Assembly: GCF_019175385.1 (NCBI RefSeq)
Contig: NC_083344.1
Location: forward strand, 56,916,782 to 56,980,781
DNA: 64,000 bases
DNA from: Lycium barbarum
Taxonomy: Eukaryota > Streptophyta > Magnoliopsida > Solanales > Solanaceae
Direction of reading: 5' to 3'
Shown here: one piece after another, positions 36,863 to 49,788 of the stretch
How the letters are laid out: each line of letters begins with the position of its first letter
Position numbering within the stretch: the stretch's first letter is position 1
Notes under the pieces: model-generated
What the model was told of the DNA's origin: nothing
The model's input: the letters and a program-made list of their open reading frames with translations, nothing else
The model's database searches: none
Program-made: the position numbers and the translations under genes

Positions 36863-39789
36863 CCAACGCTTCAGTCAGTTCCCGTAGTGAATGAATTTCC
36901 GGATGTATTCCCGGAAGAGCTTCCAGGCCTTCCTTCCGATCGTGATATCGATTTTGCTATTGATGTGTTTCCAGACACTAAGCCTATATCTATTCCTCCC
37001 TATAGAATGGCACCCGCAGAATTGAAAGAGTTGAAGGAGAAATTGAAAGACTTGCTCGAGAAAGGCTTCATTAGGCCTAGTTCATCCCCGTGGGGAGCAC
37101 CTGTATTGTTTGTCTGAAAGAAAGATGGCTCTTTGAGAATGTGTATAATATTATCGGCAATTGAATAAAGTAACGATTAAGAACAAATATCCTCTTCCGA
37201 GGATCGATGACTTATTTGATCAATTGGAAGGTACCAAATGGTTTTCAAAGATCGATTTGAGATCCGGTATCACCAAGTGAGAGTTAGGGAGAAAGATATC
37301 CCTAAGATAGCTTTCAGAACAAGATATGGCCATTTTGAGTTCCGAGTAATGTCGTTTGGGCTAACTAATGCGCCGGCAGTATTTATGGATTTGATGAACA
37401 ATGTATTCAGGCCTTTTCTGGATCTATTCGTGATTGTATTCATCGATGATATGTTGGTGTATTCCAGATCCGAGGCTGAGCATGCGGATCATTTGCGTAT
37501 TGTCCTCGGAGTTCTTCGAACTCGAGAGTTGTTTGCGAAATTTTCTAAATGTGTGTTTTGGTTGAACTCAGTATCATTTCTAGGCCATATTGTTGCAGCC
37601 GATGGTATTCGGGTAGATAGCCAAAAGATTGAGGCCGTGAAGACTTGGCCAAGGCCCACAACTCCTACGGAGGTTCGTAGCTTTTTGGGCTTAGCAGGTT
37701 ATTACAGGAGATTCGTTGAGGGTTTTTCTTCTATTTCTGCACCACTCACAAAGCTGACCTAGAAATCAGCTAAGTTTCAATGGACAGATGCTTGCGAACG
37801 TAGTTTCCAAGAGTTGAAAGACAGATTGACTTCTGCCCCAGTCTTGACACTTCCAGAGGGATTGGAAGAATATGTTGTTTATTGCGATGCTTCAGGCGTC
37901 GGGCTAGGCTGTGTATTGATGCAAAATGGTAAGGTGATTGCGTATACTTCAAGGCAATTACAGAAACATAAGCAGAATTATCCAACACATGATTTAGAAT
38001 TGGCTGCGGTGGTCCATGCATTAAAGATATGGAGACATTATTTATATGGTGTCCATGTGGATATTTATACAAATCATAAGAGTCTTCAGTGTATCTTCAA
38101 GCAGAAAGAGTTGAATCTGCGGCAACGACGATGGTTAGAATTGCTAAAAGACTACGATGTTGATATTTTGTATCACCCTGGAAAGGCAAATGTTGTGGCT
38201 GATGCTCTTAGCCGTAGATCGATGGGAAGTATAAGTGACGTAGGACCAGAGAAGAGAGAAATGGCCCGTGAGCTCCAACAGTTAGCTAGCCTAGGAGTCC
38301 GAGTAGTGGACTCAGGTAGCAGCGGAGCTACTATTCAGAATTCTGCAGTCTCGTCGCTAGTAGCAGAGGTGAAGGAGCGACAATATGAGGATCCCATGCT
38401 AATGCAGTCCAGAGATACACTCCCTCAGAAAGAGGAGTCATCATTTGATGTTTCAGGAGACGGAGTCCTTCGATGTCGAGGCAGTTTATGTGTTCCCGAT
38501 GTGGCGGGGCTACGCCGCTAAATATTGAGAGAAGCTCATTGTTCCCGTTATTCTGTCCACCCCGGAGCGACGAAAATGTATCATGATCTCAAGTCTGTAT
38601 ATTGGTGGAATGGGATGAAGAGAGATGTCGCGGAATTTGTGGCTCAATGTCCTAATTGCCAACAAGTGAAAATCGAGCACCAAAAGCCGGGCGGATTGTT
38701 GCAAGCTATAGAAATCCCAACTTGGAACTGGGAAGTGATTAACATGGATTTCATTACAGGCTTACCCCGTTCTCGACGTAAGTATGATTCCATATGGGTG
38801 ATTGTGGATAGACTCACTAAATCAGCTCATTTCTTACCAGTCAGAACGACGTACGTGGCAGAAGATTATGCAAAAGCTTTACCTTAAAGAGATAGTGAGA
38901 CAGAGGAACTCAGTTTACAGGAAAATTTTGGGAGTCTTTCCAAGCGGGTTTAGGGACCCAAGTGAGCCTTAGCACGACATTCCACCCACAGACCGATGGG
39001 CAAGCCGAACGTACTATTCAGACTCTTGAAGATATGTTACGGGCATGTATGATAGATTTTCGAGGTAGTTGGGATGATCATTTGCCACTCATTGAATTTG
39101 CTTACAATAATAGTTATCATTCTAGCATTCAAATGGCACCGTATGAGGCTTTATATGGGCGAAAATGTAGATCCCCAATTGGGTGGTTCGAGGTAGGCGA
39201 GACTAAATTGGTCGGGCCAGACTTGGTCCAGCAAGCCATAGAGAAAGTCAAGCTCATACAAGATCGGTTGCTAGTGGCTCAAAGTCGCCAAAAGTCCTAT
39301 GCGGATAATCGTCGAAGGAACTTAGAGTTCCAAATTAAAGATTGGGTATTCTTGAAAGTGTCGCCAATGAAGGGCGTTATGATATTTGGCAGAAAGGGGA
39401 AGCTTAGTCCCCGGTATATAGGGCCTTATGAGATTGTGCGCAAAATAGGAAAAGTGGCCTATGAGTTAGATCTACCTCCAGATTTGGAGTCAGTCCATCC
39501 AGTTTTCCATGTCGCGATGCTTCGGAAATGTGTTGGAGATCCTACGAGGATCGTCCCAGTAAATTATGTTCAAGTGACAGAAAAGTTAACTTATAATGAA
39601 ATACCCATTGCCATATTAGATAGGCAAGTACGGAGGCTTAGAAACAAAGAAGTGGCCTCAGTTAAGGTTTTGTGGAGAAATAACAATCGAGAGGAAATGA
39701 CATGGGAAGCAGAAGAAAATATGCGATCCAAATACCCACATTTATTTCATCCTTTGGACGAGGGCCAAGATGAGACGTCAAAATCATAA
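36863..39789 (+). pseudogene. pol: Degenerate pol: RT, RNase H, integrase, chromodomain-like tail
   Basis: It begins abruptly at [17 protein letters not shown], just before RT. RT motifs: [30 protein letters not shown]. RNase [19 protein letters not shown], and YTNHKSLQ where body 2 has YTDHKSLQ. The integrase zinc finger (CPNCQQV), first Asp (NMDFITG) and tail ([12 protein letters not shown]) are readable. Breaks: TGA near 37116, a frameshift near 37147, TAG near 37760, TAA near 38518, and a frameshift plus deletion near 38880-38910 that removes the second catalytic Asp. No gag or protease is attached. It may belong to the gag at 1-687, which would make it the host of the array (inference). 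Confidence 0.9.
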
Positions 39790-39958
39790 GGTATGTATGA
39801 TTTCCTTTTTATGCTTTTGGGTCGTGTGTGGCCAAATTTTAAATGCTATTGTGTTGTGGCCCTGTGAGTCATCGATATTATGGGTTGTTGTGATAGGTTG
39901 GTAGTGCCATATTATAGGGGAAACTCGGGCGAAATTTCTGTAGAATCCTTGAGTGCAT

Positions 39959-39994
39959 AACATTCGAGGACGAATGTTCTTAAGGGGGGAAGAA
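39959..39994 (+). promoter_or_regulatory. Palindrome and polypurine tract
   Basis: Perfect 20-bp palindrome at 39959-39978, then TTAAGGGGGGAAGAA up to the LTR TG at 39995. Confidence 0.85.
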
Positions 39995-40194
39995 TGTTAC
40001 ACCTCGGAAAATCTTCCGTTGGTACGCAAGTGAATGAACTAGTGAAATACGAGTATCGGATTAATGATGACTTAAGGGCATTTTGGGAAAGAGTTATGAC
40101 GTCCCTTAGATTGCTAATGAAGTGTTAAACAAGTGTTAAGAAGGTTCCATAAGGATTGGAGATCAACGAAGTGACGAGAACACGTTCAGTGGAC

Positions 40195-40395
40195 TGGTGA
40201 GTTTTACGGCACATTATACGGACCGTATAATGGACTGTAAAACCATCACAGCGAAGGTTGCTCACTGGTGCAATTTTACGGTCAATTATACGGACCGTAT
40301 AAATTTTTACGGCCCGTATAATGAACCGTCAAATGGTCACAGTGAAGGGTGAAGGAAAGGCACGTTTTACGGTCAATTATACGGACCGTATAATG
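40195..40395. repeat. ACGGACCGT palindrome cluster upstream of a TATA-like box
   Basis: At least three TATACGGACCGTATA palindromes plus half-sites within 200 bp. They end about 25 bp before TATTTATAGGG. An upstream regulatory role is inferred from position only. Confidence 0.75.
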
Positions 40396-41906
40396 GACCC
40401 GACAGATCAGTGAATGGGTTATTTATAGGGACCAAGTTCATAAAATCATTTCCACATTTCATCCCTTCTCTCTAAAACATCTCTCTACATTTATTACACA
40501 AGTTTTCAAGGATTATAAGCCATCAACAACATAAATCAAGTGAATCAAGGGTAAGGAAACCCATTAAAGACCATTCAAGTCAAGAAATCCAAATGGAGGA
40601 AAACTAGGGTTTTGCTCAAAGTGGAGTATTATCAACTAAAGCTTGTTCCTACAACATCTAAGGTAAGATTCATGATATTCATATGTTGTTTAAGGTATTT
40701 GAGAGTTAAAATGCTTGGTCATTAGAAGAGTATAGCAAAATGGGCTATGAATGATGAATAGTGATGTTTTTGAGAAATGGTTTGAATTGAATCATGATTG
40801 TTGTTGTGTTGTGACATGAATGTGTTATAAATGACGTTAAGACCATGAAATAGACATTGTATATGAATGGACGAAGTTGGGTGTTGTGACCATGAACATG
40901 GACAAATGAAAGTAAATTGAGAAACCTTGATAATGTGGATAATGTGGATGATTAATGGCCATTGATATGATATTATGAATGTATTGTTGACGTTTGGGAG
41001 TTGAATTATGATATGGACAAATGTTGTATAAATAAAGGAGATGCTGTCCGATTTTCTCTAGCTTTGGCCACGTGTGTTAGTTATCGATTCTAATGATAGT
41101 ATGACCTTAATGAAGGTAGAAACGTGAGCACCGAAGGAGTACGTGCAAGTGTAGAATAGTTCGACGAAAAGGTATGTAAGGCTAACCCTTCTTTCATAAG
41201 GCATGGTTCTTTTGCCAAATTTCTAAATCCTCTATACGAGTATGTTGTCTTCAAATGATTGATCTTCCGAGCTCGTAAACTCATAATCCTTGATAGGTAC
41301 TACGATTGTACTACGCTCCTCATGTGACGAGTAAGCCTATAAGATAGACGTAACGATAATAATGATGATAGAAATGTTAATGATAATAATAATGATGCTA
41401 AAGGTGCCTATGGGCTATTATACTTATGTGTGCCTATGAAGGGATATAATGAAACCCCGATCTTATAACTCCGGGTAGAATATATGTATATGTATGTATA
41501 CGATTACGTAACGCGCGCACACATCTGCAAATGGTACGGATAACCCTGAAGCCTTGGTAGGGCCAGGTAGATATAACCTTGAGCCTTGGTTGGCCAAGTA
41601 TGTATGAAACACCGAACCTCTATGGTTGGGTACGCTATGTATGCCTGTATATATATATATATATGTATATGCTATGTATATGACATAATTAAGAGTACGA
41701 ATATGTTATGAATATGAGATGTACATGATAATGAGGGTAACCAAGTACGAATATGGGTAGATGTATGCGGATACGCAGTAGAAACAGAATGTCTCTATGG
41801 AAAGTAAGTAAGTGCCATGATGATGATATTATTGACTCCTCCCCTATGCAACTTCACATGTTATTCATTATGCTTCTATATCGATGTTGATCATGCTTTA
41901 CGTACT

Positions 41907-42103
41907 CAGTACAATCTTCGTACTGACGTCCTTTTGTTTGTGGACACTGCGTCATGCCCACAGGTGCACAGGGAGACAGACTTGATCCGTAGCTGCTTTC
42001 TCAGAGATTTCATAGCAGAGCTCCATTTCATTCGGAGCCATAGCTTTTGGGTACTCATTATTTTGTGTATATAGTTATGGGAATAGCGGGGTCCTGTCCC
42101 GCT
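41907..42103 (+). promoter_or_regulatory. LTR stem-loop block, family-D version
   Basis: SL1: CAGTAC with GTACTG (41907-41925). SL2: GTCC with GGAC (41928-41945). SL3: AGCGGG, loop GTCCTGT, CCCGCT (42085-42103). SL2 and SL3 stems differ from family A on both sides yet stay paired. An acceptor-like CCACAG follows SL2. Confidence 0.65.
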
Positions 42104-42407
42104 CATGTGATATGTATACTCTTCTTAGAGGCTCGTAGACATGTGTATGTGGGTAGATATGTTTGGCCTTGTCGGCCTATGTTTTGTATATCATTTGTTG
42201 GCCTCGTCGGCCTTGTACATTTGATGTGGCATAGATGCCTATGATGTTATCCAAGATGATTGTCGCCCAACGGGACTAATATGATTGATGACTAGAATGC
42301 ATGACTTGATTTATGAATCGCCTAGATATTATGTGAATGTGTGTTAAGGGGTGCCTGGGTAGGGTAGCACCGGGTGCTCGTCATGGCCCTCTAGTCGGGT
42401 CGTGACA

Positions 42408-43692
42408 TTAATGCACCTTCCTCGGTATGGAAAGAATTTGTTGAAGGTTTCCTACGACATTACTTGCGCCAGAGGTTCAGCGGGTCAGAGCCGATAAGTT
42501 CTTGAATTTTAGACAAGGAAGTATGAGTGCCTTAGAGTATAGTCTCTATTTCAATTCTTTGGCTAGGTATGCTCCGGCCATGGTAACAGATATTGGTGAT
42601 CGAGTGCACCGATTTGTGAGAGGCCTAGGGCCACATTTGATGGATAAGTCCTTGATTGCATCCCTTCAGAACAATATGGATATTTCTCGCATCCAAGCCC
42701 ATGGCCCAAAATCTGGAGGAAAGCCAACAACCGCAAAGAGGTGAGCGCGAGCTTGACAGAGGTTACAACAAGAGGGCTAGATCTTCGGGTCCGACTAGTG
42801 AGTTTAGAGGTGGACAAAAATAATAGTTTTCTAGGCATTCAGGCCATTCTATGACTAGTGCACCTCCACGGTGTACGGGCCAGAGATTTGATAGATCTAC
42901 TCATTCCGGCCCAAGTCAAAGTTTTAGAGGTTCAGTTTCTTATTATAGAGGCGACTCTGTCAGGCAAGGCCACCCATACAACGATGTTCTTAGTGTGGGA
43001 AGTCACATTGGGGCCAGTGTTGACTAGGTTCAGATGTTTTCTATTCATGCGGTCGGCCAGGCTATATCATGCGTGACAGCCCCTCGGTTGGTGAAAGGGG
43101 TTGGATCCAACCTTCAGGGTCGGTAGCTGGGTATTCATCTTCTACACGCCCTCTGGGGAAAGGTTCACAGGCTCCGGTAAGCTGTGGTAAAGGTAGAGGA
43201 GGAGCTCCCAGTTCTGGTGGTCCTCAGCACTGTATTTATGCTTTGGCTAGACGGCAGGATCATGAGTCTTCCCCTGATGTCGTCATAGGTATATTATCGG
43301 TATTTTCTCATGATGTATATGCTCTGATAGATCCTGGTTCCACATTGTCATATGTTACTCCATATATTGCGGGTCGATTTGGGGTCAATCTGGAGTGAAT
43401 CAAACCTTTAGAGGTATCGACACCCGTTGGTGAACTGGTAATAGCTAGTCGAGTATATAGAAATTGTGTAGTTGTGATTTGTGATCATCGTACTATGGCC
43501 GATTTATATGACTTGAAAATGGTGGACTTTGATGTTGGTATTGGCATGGATTGGTTAGCTTCTTACTATGCCAATGTTGATTGTAGGACGAAGATGGTTC
43601 GCTTTCAGTTTCCGGGAGAACCAGTTTTAGAATGGAATGGAAATACCGTGTCTCCGAGAGGTTAGTTTATTTCCTATCTCAAAGCAAGGAAA
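42408..43692 (+). pseudogene. gag: E1 gag end and protease, heavily decayed
   Basis: This starts mid-gag right after the family-D LTR (VWKEFVEGFL). It shifts frame near 42475, then reads FNFRQGSMSALEYSLYFNSLARYAPAMV. A basic NKRARSS region lies near 42770. The knuckle region is out of frame and not recognisable. The protease strand LIDPGSTLSYVTPYIAGRFG is at about 43323 and ends at a stop near 43397. FDVGIGMDWLASYYANVDC follows from 43474. The many lesions make E1 one of the oldest elements here. The upstream half lies left of the window, on the far side of the inserted element. Confidence 0.85.
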
Positions 43693-45180
43693 ATGTTTCC
43701 TAAAGGTTATATTTACCATTTAGTCCGGGTTCAAGATATAGAAGCCGAATCGCCAACTCTTCAATCTGTCCCCGTAGTGAATGATTTTCCGAATGTATTC
43801 CCAGATGAGCTTCCAGGCCTTCCCCTGGAGCGGGAGATTGATTTCGCTATTTATGTTCTACCGGATACTAAACCCATATCTATTCCTCTTTATAGAATGG
43901 GCCCGATAGAGTTGAGAAAGTTGAAGGAGCAATTGAAGGATTTGCTTGAGAAAGGCTTCGTAAGGCCTAATTCATCCCTGTGGGGAGCACCCGTGTTGTT
44001 TGTGAGGAAGAAAGATGGCTCCTTGTGAATGTGCATTGACTATCAGCAACTGAACAAGGTGACGATCAAGAATAAATATGCTCTCCCAAGGATTGACGAT
44101 TTATTTGATCGATTGCAGGGTGCCAAATGGTTTTCAAAGATAGACTTGAGATCGGAGTATCATCAGGTGAGAGTTAGGGAGAAAGATATTCCTAAGACGG
44201 CTTTCAGAATAAGATGTGGCCATTTTGAGTTTCAGGTAATGTCATTTGGGCTAACTAATGCGCCAACAGTATTTATGGATTTGATATATAATGTGTTCAG
44301 ATATTTCCTAGATTTATTTGTGATCATGTTTATTAATGATATCTTGGTGTATTCTCGGTCCGAGGCAGAACATGCGGATAATTTACGTACAATTCTTAGA
44401 GTTCTTCAAACTCTAGAGTTATTTGCCAAATTCTCAAAGTGCGAATTTTGGTCGAATTCGATGACCTTTTTGGGGCATATTATTTCAGACGATGGCATTC
44501 GGGTAGATACCCAAAAGATTGAAGGCGTGAAGACTTGGCCAAGGCCTACAACACCTATGAAGGTTCGTATTTTTTTGGGCTTAGCAGGTTACTAAAGAAG
44601 ATTTGTAGAGTGCTTTTCTTCTATTTCTGCATCATTGACAGAGCTAACTTAGAAATTAGCAAAATTTTAATGGACAGATGTTTGTGAGCATAATTTTCAG
44701 GAGTTCAAGAACAGGTTAACTTTGGCCCCAGTCCTGATACTTCGAGAGGGATCGAAAGGCTATGTTGTCTATTGTGATGCTTCAGGCATTGGGTTAGGTT
44801 GTGTGTTGATGCAGCATGATAAGGTGATTGCTTATGCTTCAAGGCAGTTGCGAAAACATGACAAAAATTATCCAACCCATGATCTTGAGTTAGCTGCGGT
44901 GATCCATGCATTGAAAATGTGGAGAAATTATTTGTATGGTGTCCGTGTGGATATCTACACGGATCACAAGAGCCTTCAGTATATTTTCAAGCAGAAGGAA
45001 TTGAATCTACGACAATGGTGATGGTTGGAGTTGTTGAAAGATTATGATGTTAATATCCAATACCATCCCGGGAAGGTGAAGGTTGTGGCTGATGCTCTTA
45101 GCCGTAGATCTATGGGAAGTTTATACGATGTTCAGCCAGAGAAGAGAGAGTAAGCTCGTGAGCTCTAGAAGTTAGCTAGC
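43693..45180 (+). pseudogene. pol: E1 RT and RNase H, decayed
   Basis: RT shows [25 protein letters not shown] and FINDILVYS, where the first Asp of the polymerase box is Asn, so it would be inactive. RNase H shows [18 protein letters not shown] and YTDHKSLQ. Stops lie near 44026, 44594, 44650 and 45019. The frame ends at CTAGC (45176-45180), the left target duplication of a solo LTR. Integrase resumes at 48081. Confidence 0.9.
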
Positions 45181-48080
45181 TGTTATGTCCCGTGTTTTCG
45201 CATAATTGGAAATCTTGAAAATAATTGAGACTTGTATGTTATAAGGCCATATCTTTGATTTTAGTTAATATGTCTATGTTGTTTATGAAAATATTGGTGT
45301 GGAAATGTGGAGGAAGTCTAAGGACAAAAAATGGAATTTTCCAGAAATTGGTTTCGGGAATTACAAAACGAGATTTCAACGAATTGGGCTAAGAAAAATT
45401 TGAAGGAAAATTGAAGCCCAAGACCATGGGGTGGCCGGCCATGAGGCCTTGGCCCAAGACCCATTTAATGGTCATGTGCTTTCCATGTGCCTACTAATCA
45501 ATTATGTATATAGGTATGCTTATCCTTAGAGAAATCTAGAAACAAAATTAAAAACTCATCCTTGAGTTCTTGAACCCCATTCGGCCGAACCCCTTGTTCC
45601 AAAAAAAAAAAATTCTCTAGCCTTGGATTGTGGTCTAAAAATATTGTTCTTCTCATATTTGTAGTAAGTACAAAACGCTCTCCGACGTGATACAATTTTT
45701 TTGGCGAAAGAATCACGTTTGCGGCAAGTCGGAATTTCAAGATAAGGTAAGGATTTTGTCACTTTTGTGTTATGGAATTCGTAAGAATATTATAAGGATT
45801 GAGAATAGACGAGAATTCCGTAGTTTTGGTGTGTGTGTGAAACCGTGGGTGTGTGTGTGTGTGGTGAAGTGGCCGTGAGCCATGTCATGGTGAAGGCAAG
45901 GTGAATTTTGATTTTGTTTAGTTTGTTAGTTGCGTCGTTGTGGCATTTATGACGTAAATGAATGTTTAACGAGTTGAATTGGCATTGAAAATGGTTGCGG
46001 GTCCTTATGGGAAATTATATGATTTTTGTATATTCGTATATAATTGTGAAAGTAAGACTTTAAATGTGAATTATGGTTGTTGTTAATGAATTTGGAATGA
46101 AACAATGCAAGTTAGTATGTTCGTCGTAGTTGTGGACGTTTTGAATAGAATATGGAAAGTAGCGGATTGCTTAAATTCATGTATATCGTTTGGAATATTA
46201 TTGGAATGTGTTTGAATAACTTTGAATGGGTAAATGAATATGATAATGTGGATGTGGTGAAGTTTGGATGAAAGTTGTTGATTTATGTAGAAAGAAAGAA
46301 TATTGACGTTAGAGTGATTTTGTTATGACTTGTGATGATTGTGATACTGTGGGTTGTTGTTGTTGTTGTTGTATATGGAGCCGAGCTAATTCTCGGGGTG
46401 ATATATATATATGGGGGAAATGCTGCCGAAATTTCGGTAGACAAAAATGAGGTTAAGTGAATTCTTAAGCCTTGAAATCCCTAATTGGTAACTTTGATCA
46501 TTTGCAGATCCTGAGCGAAACGGGACTTGAGTTTCGGGCGAGCGTAAGACGCATATAAGGTATGTAAGGCTACCCATCCCTTCTTTTGGCATGTCTTAGG
46601 TATACTAGGTCAATATTGGAGCCCCGAGGGCAATTCTGTTCCTAGATATCCGAATTGGAAATTTGGTATTATTCATTCAATTGAATTGAATTATAAAACT
46701 CATATTATATTGAAAAGTGATCTAATGTCCGAAACTTTTGTAAATGTAATCAAGTTGCCTCGAGACTTCCATGTATGATTCCATAGACCCCAAATGTCTG
46801 TGATTCATGTCCGCCACCTCGACTTGACCCGCGGTGGGCCCACTAGCATCGAGACTTCTTTGTTTGCTCTATTATGCCCATTCTTGTCTAATGTCGGCAA
46901 AACACTTTTGGTTATGAATTTGGCTATCATAAAATAATGTTTGACTGCCACGATATTCTAAACTATATTTTGAACCATAAATACTATGTTGGAAATACTT
47001 TTGTGAAACGAACCCCGTATTGACTAGTTATTCGAACTATTTGATTAATGAGTTAGCATATGATATTATCAAGTTTCAAAAGGTGTTTTGACTTATAAGT
47101 TGCATTGTTTGCTCACGACTCCTCTCGTGCCCTTATTATGACTTCGTTTACTGGTTCCCGGGCCGGTTATGATTCGTGCGCGCTATGATAAACTCGGTTG
47201 TATGCTGTGTTATGGTTCCCGAGACCTCGCCATAGGGCCGGGTTCCGTTTGGAGTTATATTGTGATATGGCTGGTGATATGCTATGCTGATATGTGTGCT
47301 CGGGGATGTACGGAGATTTGAACCTTCCGGTGTTATGTTGTGTGTGGCACCAGCGTCGGAGTGGTGACCACGTTCCTGAGCTTTGCATGATTTTGTTTGC
47401 ATTACGTATATATGGTTTTGATACAGATTTTGATATACTGTTCGGTATTTCCCCTTTGTATCCTGTTTGTTTTTAGTTATGGCTCATATTTCTGTACTCT
47501 ATGCTTTACATACTCAGTACATCTTTCGTACTGACCCCCTTTCTTCGGGGGCTGCGTTTCATGCCCGCAGGTACAGACACAGGTGATCCATCACTGTAGG
47601 CTCCACTTTCTGCTATTTCGGAGTACTCCCTTTTGATCCGGAGTCCACTTTTGGTACATACATCTTTTGTTATGTATATATTTCTGTATATCTGACTATT
47701 TGGGTACGGCGGGGCCCTGTCCCGTCATATGATTCTGTCGGTCTTTTTAGAGGTCTGTGGACATGTTTGTGGGTTGGGTCTTTCTGTATGGATGTGTGTA
47801 TATGATGTGTTTGGGCGATCCCATTCGCCGCGGCGGCCGGTCCGCATATGTTTACATGTTGCCTTGTTGGCCGGTGTGGCCTTTGTTGGTATTTTCTGTG
47901 TGCAGGGTTATTTTGGATAGTCTGTAAAACAAAGGAAACTCTGCCAAAATGTTTCTGGAAATTATCTATATTTAGAATATAGCCTTGACGGCTTCTGCTA
48001 TATACTTGAATGCATTTGATAGATGGGTTTGGGTGCCCAGATCGGGCACTAGTCATGGCCTACGGGGTTGGGTCGTGACA
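45181..48080 (+). repeat. Solo LTR, mosaic C/A type, in E1 pol
   Basis: 2.9 kb, starts TGTTATGTCCCG, ends GGGTCGTGACA, flanked by CTAGC on both sides (45176-45180, 48081-48085). The first part matches family C and the last 400 bp or so matches family A, including the GATCGGGCACTAGTC terminus. The stem-loop block is at 47515-47726. The segment 45200-47500 is LTR only; no gene is seen. Confidence 0.9.
47515..47726 (+). promoter_or_regulatory. LTR stem-loop block, mosaic solo LTR
   Basis: SL1 at 47515-47533. SL2 CCCCC/GGGGG at 47535-47551. SL3 at 47708-47726 with loop GCCCTGT. CCCGCAG acceptor-like site near 47570. Confidence 0.6.
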
Positions 48081-49595
48081 CTAGCCTAGGAGTCCAGGTA
48101 ATGGATTCGGGCAATATGGGAGCTACTATTCAAAATTCAACGGTCTCGTCACTAGTGGTTGAAGTGAAAGAGCGCCAGTACGAGGATCCCATGCTAGTTC
48201 ATTACAGAAATACACTTCCTCAGAAGAAGAAGTCATCATTTGAGATTTCTGGAGATGGAGTTCTTCGATGTCGAGGCAGGTTATGCATTCCTGATGTTGC
48301 AGGATTACGCCACCAAATATCAAGAGAAGCCCATTGCTCCCGTTATTCTGTTCACCCCGGAGCAACGAAAATTTATCAAGATCTTAAATCTATATATTGG
48401 TTGAATTGGATGAAGAAATATATAGCGGAACTCGTGGCTCAATGTCCTAATTGTCAGCAATTGAAAATTGAGCACCAAAAGCTCGGTGGATTGTTGCAAG
48501 CTAAGGAAATTCCGACTTGGAAATGGGAAGTGATAAATATGAATTTCATCGTAGGCTTACCTCGTTCTAAGCACAAATATGATTCTATATGGGTAATTGT
48601 GGATAGACTTACGAAGTTAGCTCATTTCCTACTGGTCAGAACTACCAATGTGGCGGAAGATTATGGAAAGCTTTATGTTAGAGTATCTATTATTTCTGAT
48701 AGAGGGACACAATTTACGGCTAATTTCTGGAAATAGTTTCAAGAAAGTTTGGGGACTCAGGTGAGTCTTAGTATAACATTTCATCCACAGACTAATGGGC
48801 AAGCTGAGCGCACCATTCAGACTCTTGAGGATATGCTACGGGCATGTATATTGGATTTCGGATGTAGTTGGGATGATCACTTACCGCTTATCAAATTTTT
48901 CTATAACAACAGTTATCATTCTAGAATCCAAATGGCCCCGTATGAGGCTTTATATGGGCGCAAGTGTAGATCGGAATTGGGTGGTTCGAAGTGGAGAGAC
49001 TAAATTGATGGGGCCAGACTTGGTCCAGCAAGCTATAGAAAAGGTCAAGCTTATACAGGGTCGATTACTAACAACTCAGAGTCATCAGAAATCTTATGCA
49101 AATAATCGTCGACGAGACTTAGAGTTCCAAGTGAAAGATTGGGTATTCCTGAAGGTGTCGCCAAGGAAGGGCGTCATGATATTTGGCAAAAATGGAAAGC
49201 TTTGTCCCTGGTACATTGGACCTTATGAGATTTTACGTAAGGTAGGCCAAGTGGCTTATGAATTAGACCTACGTTCGGATTTGGAGTCAGTCCATCTAGT
49301 TTTCCATGTATCGATGCTTCGTGAGTCCATTGGAGATCCTTCTAAAATTGTACCAGTAGAGAATATTGAAGTCACTGAGCAATTATCCTACAAAGAAGTT
49401 CCCATTCCCATTCTAGATAGGCAAGTACGGAGACGCAGAACCAAAGATGTAGCTTCAGTTAAAGTTTTATGGAGAAATAATAATAGAGAGGAAATGACTT
49501 GGGAAGTAGAAGAAGACATGAAGTTCAGGTACCCACATTTATTTCCACCTCCAGAGGAGACTCGGGCAGAGACGCCATTGCCCTCAGGTATGTAG
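48081..49595 (+). pseudogene. pol: E1 integrase and chromodomain-like tail, decayed
   Basis: It resumes after the solo LTR (SLGVQVMDSG). The zinc finger is partly kept (HPGATK, CPNCQQL). The first catalytic Asp is Asn (INMNFIVGLP), so it would be inactive. The second is present (ISDRGTQF), after an in-frame loss of about 33 bp. A stop (TAG near 48734) and a frameshift near 48990 separate the core from the C-terminal part. That part shows YIGPYEILRKVG, ILDRQVRRRRTK and MTWEVEEDM. Confidence 0.9.
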
Positions 49596-49752
49596 TGCTT
49601 TCCTTGATTCTTTCCTGGTCGTGTGTGGCCATGGCTATTGATGTTGTTGTTGTATCCTTGTGGGGCAATGTATTTTGGGTTGCTGTGACAGGATGGTAGT
49701 GCCATATTACAAGGGAAACTCTGGTGAAATTTTATAGAATCCCCAAGAACCT

Positions 49753-49788
49753 AACATTCGAGGACGAATGTTCCTAACGGGGGAAGAA
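49753..49788 (+). promoter_or_regulatory. E1 palindrome and polypurine tract
   Basis: Perfect 20-bp palindrome at 49753-49772, then CCTAACGGGGGAAGAA up to the LTR TG at 49789. The palindrome is intact although the E1 proteins are badly decayed. Confidence 0.85.

Larger units (their letters stand above)
39995..42407 (+). repeat. Family-D 3' LTR, 2.41 kb
   Basis: It starts TGTTACACCTCGG and ends GGGTCGTGACA; TTAAT follows as the candidate target duplication. It contains the palindrome cluster (40195-40395), a TATA-like TATTTATAGGG (near 40422), a putative donor AAGGTAAG (near 40660), and a GGTATGTAAGGCTA donor-like site (near 41171). The stem-loop block is at 41907-42103. No gene is seen. Confidence 0.9.
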
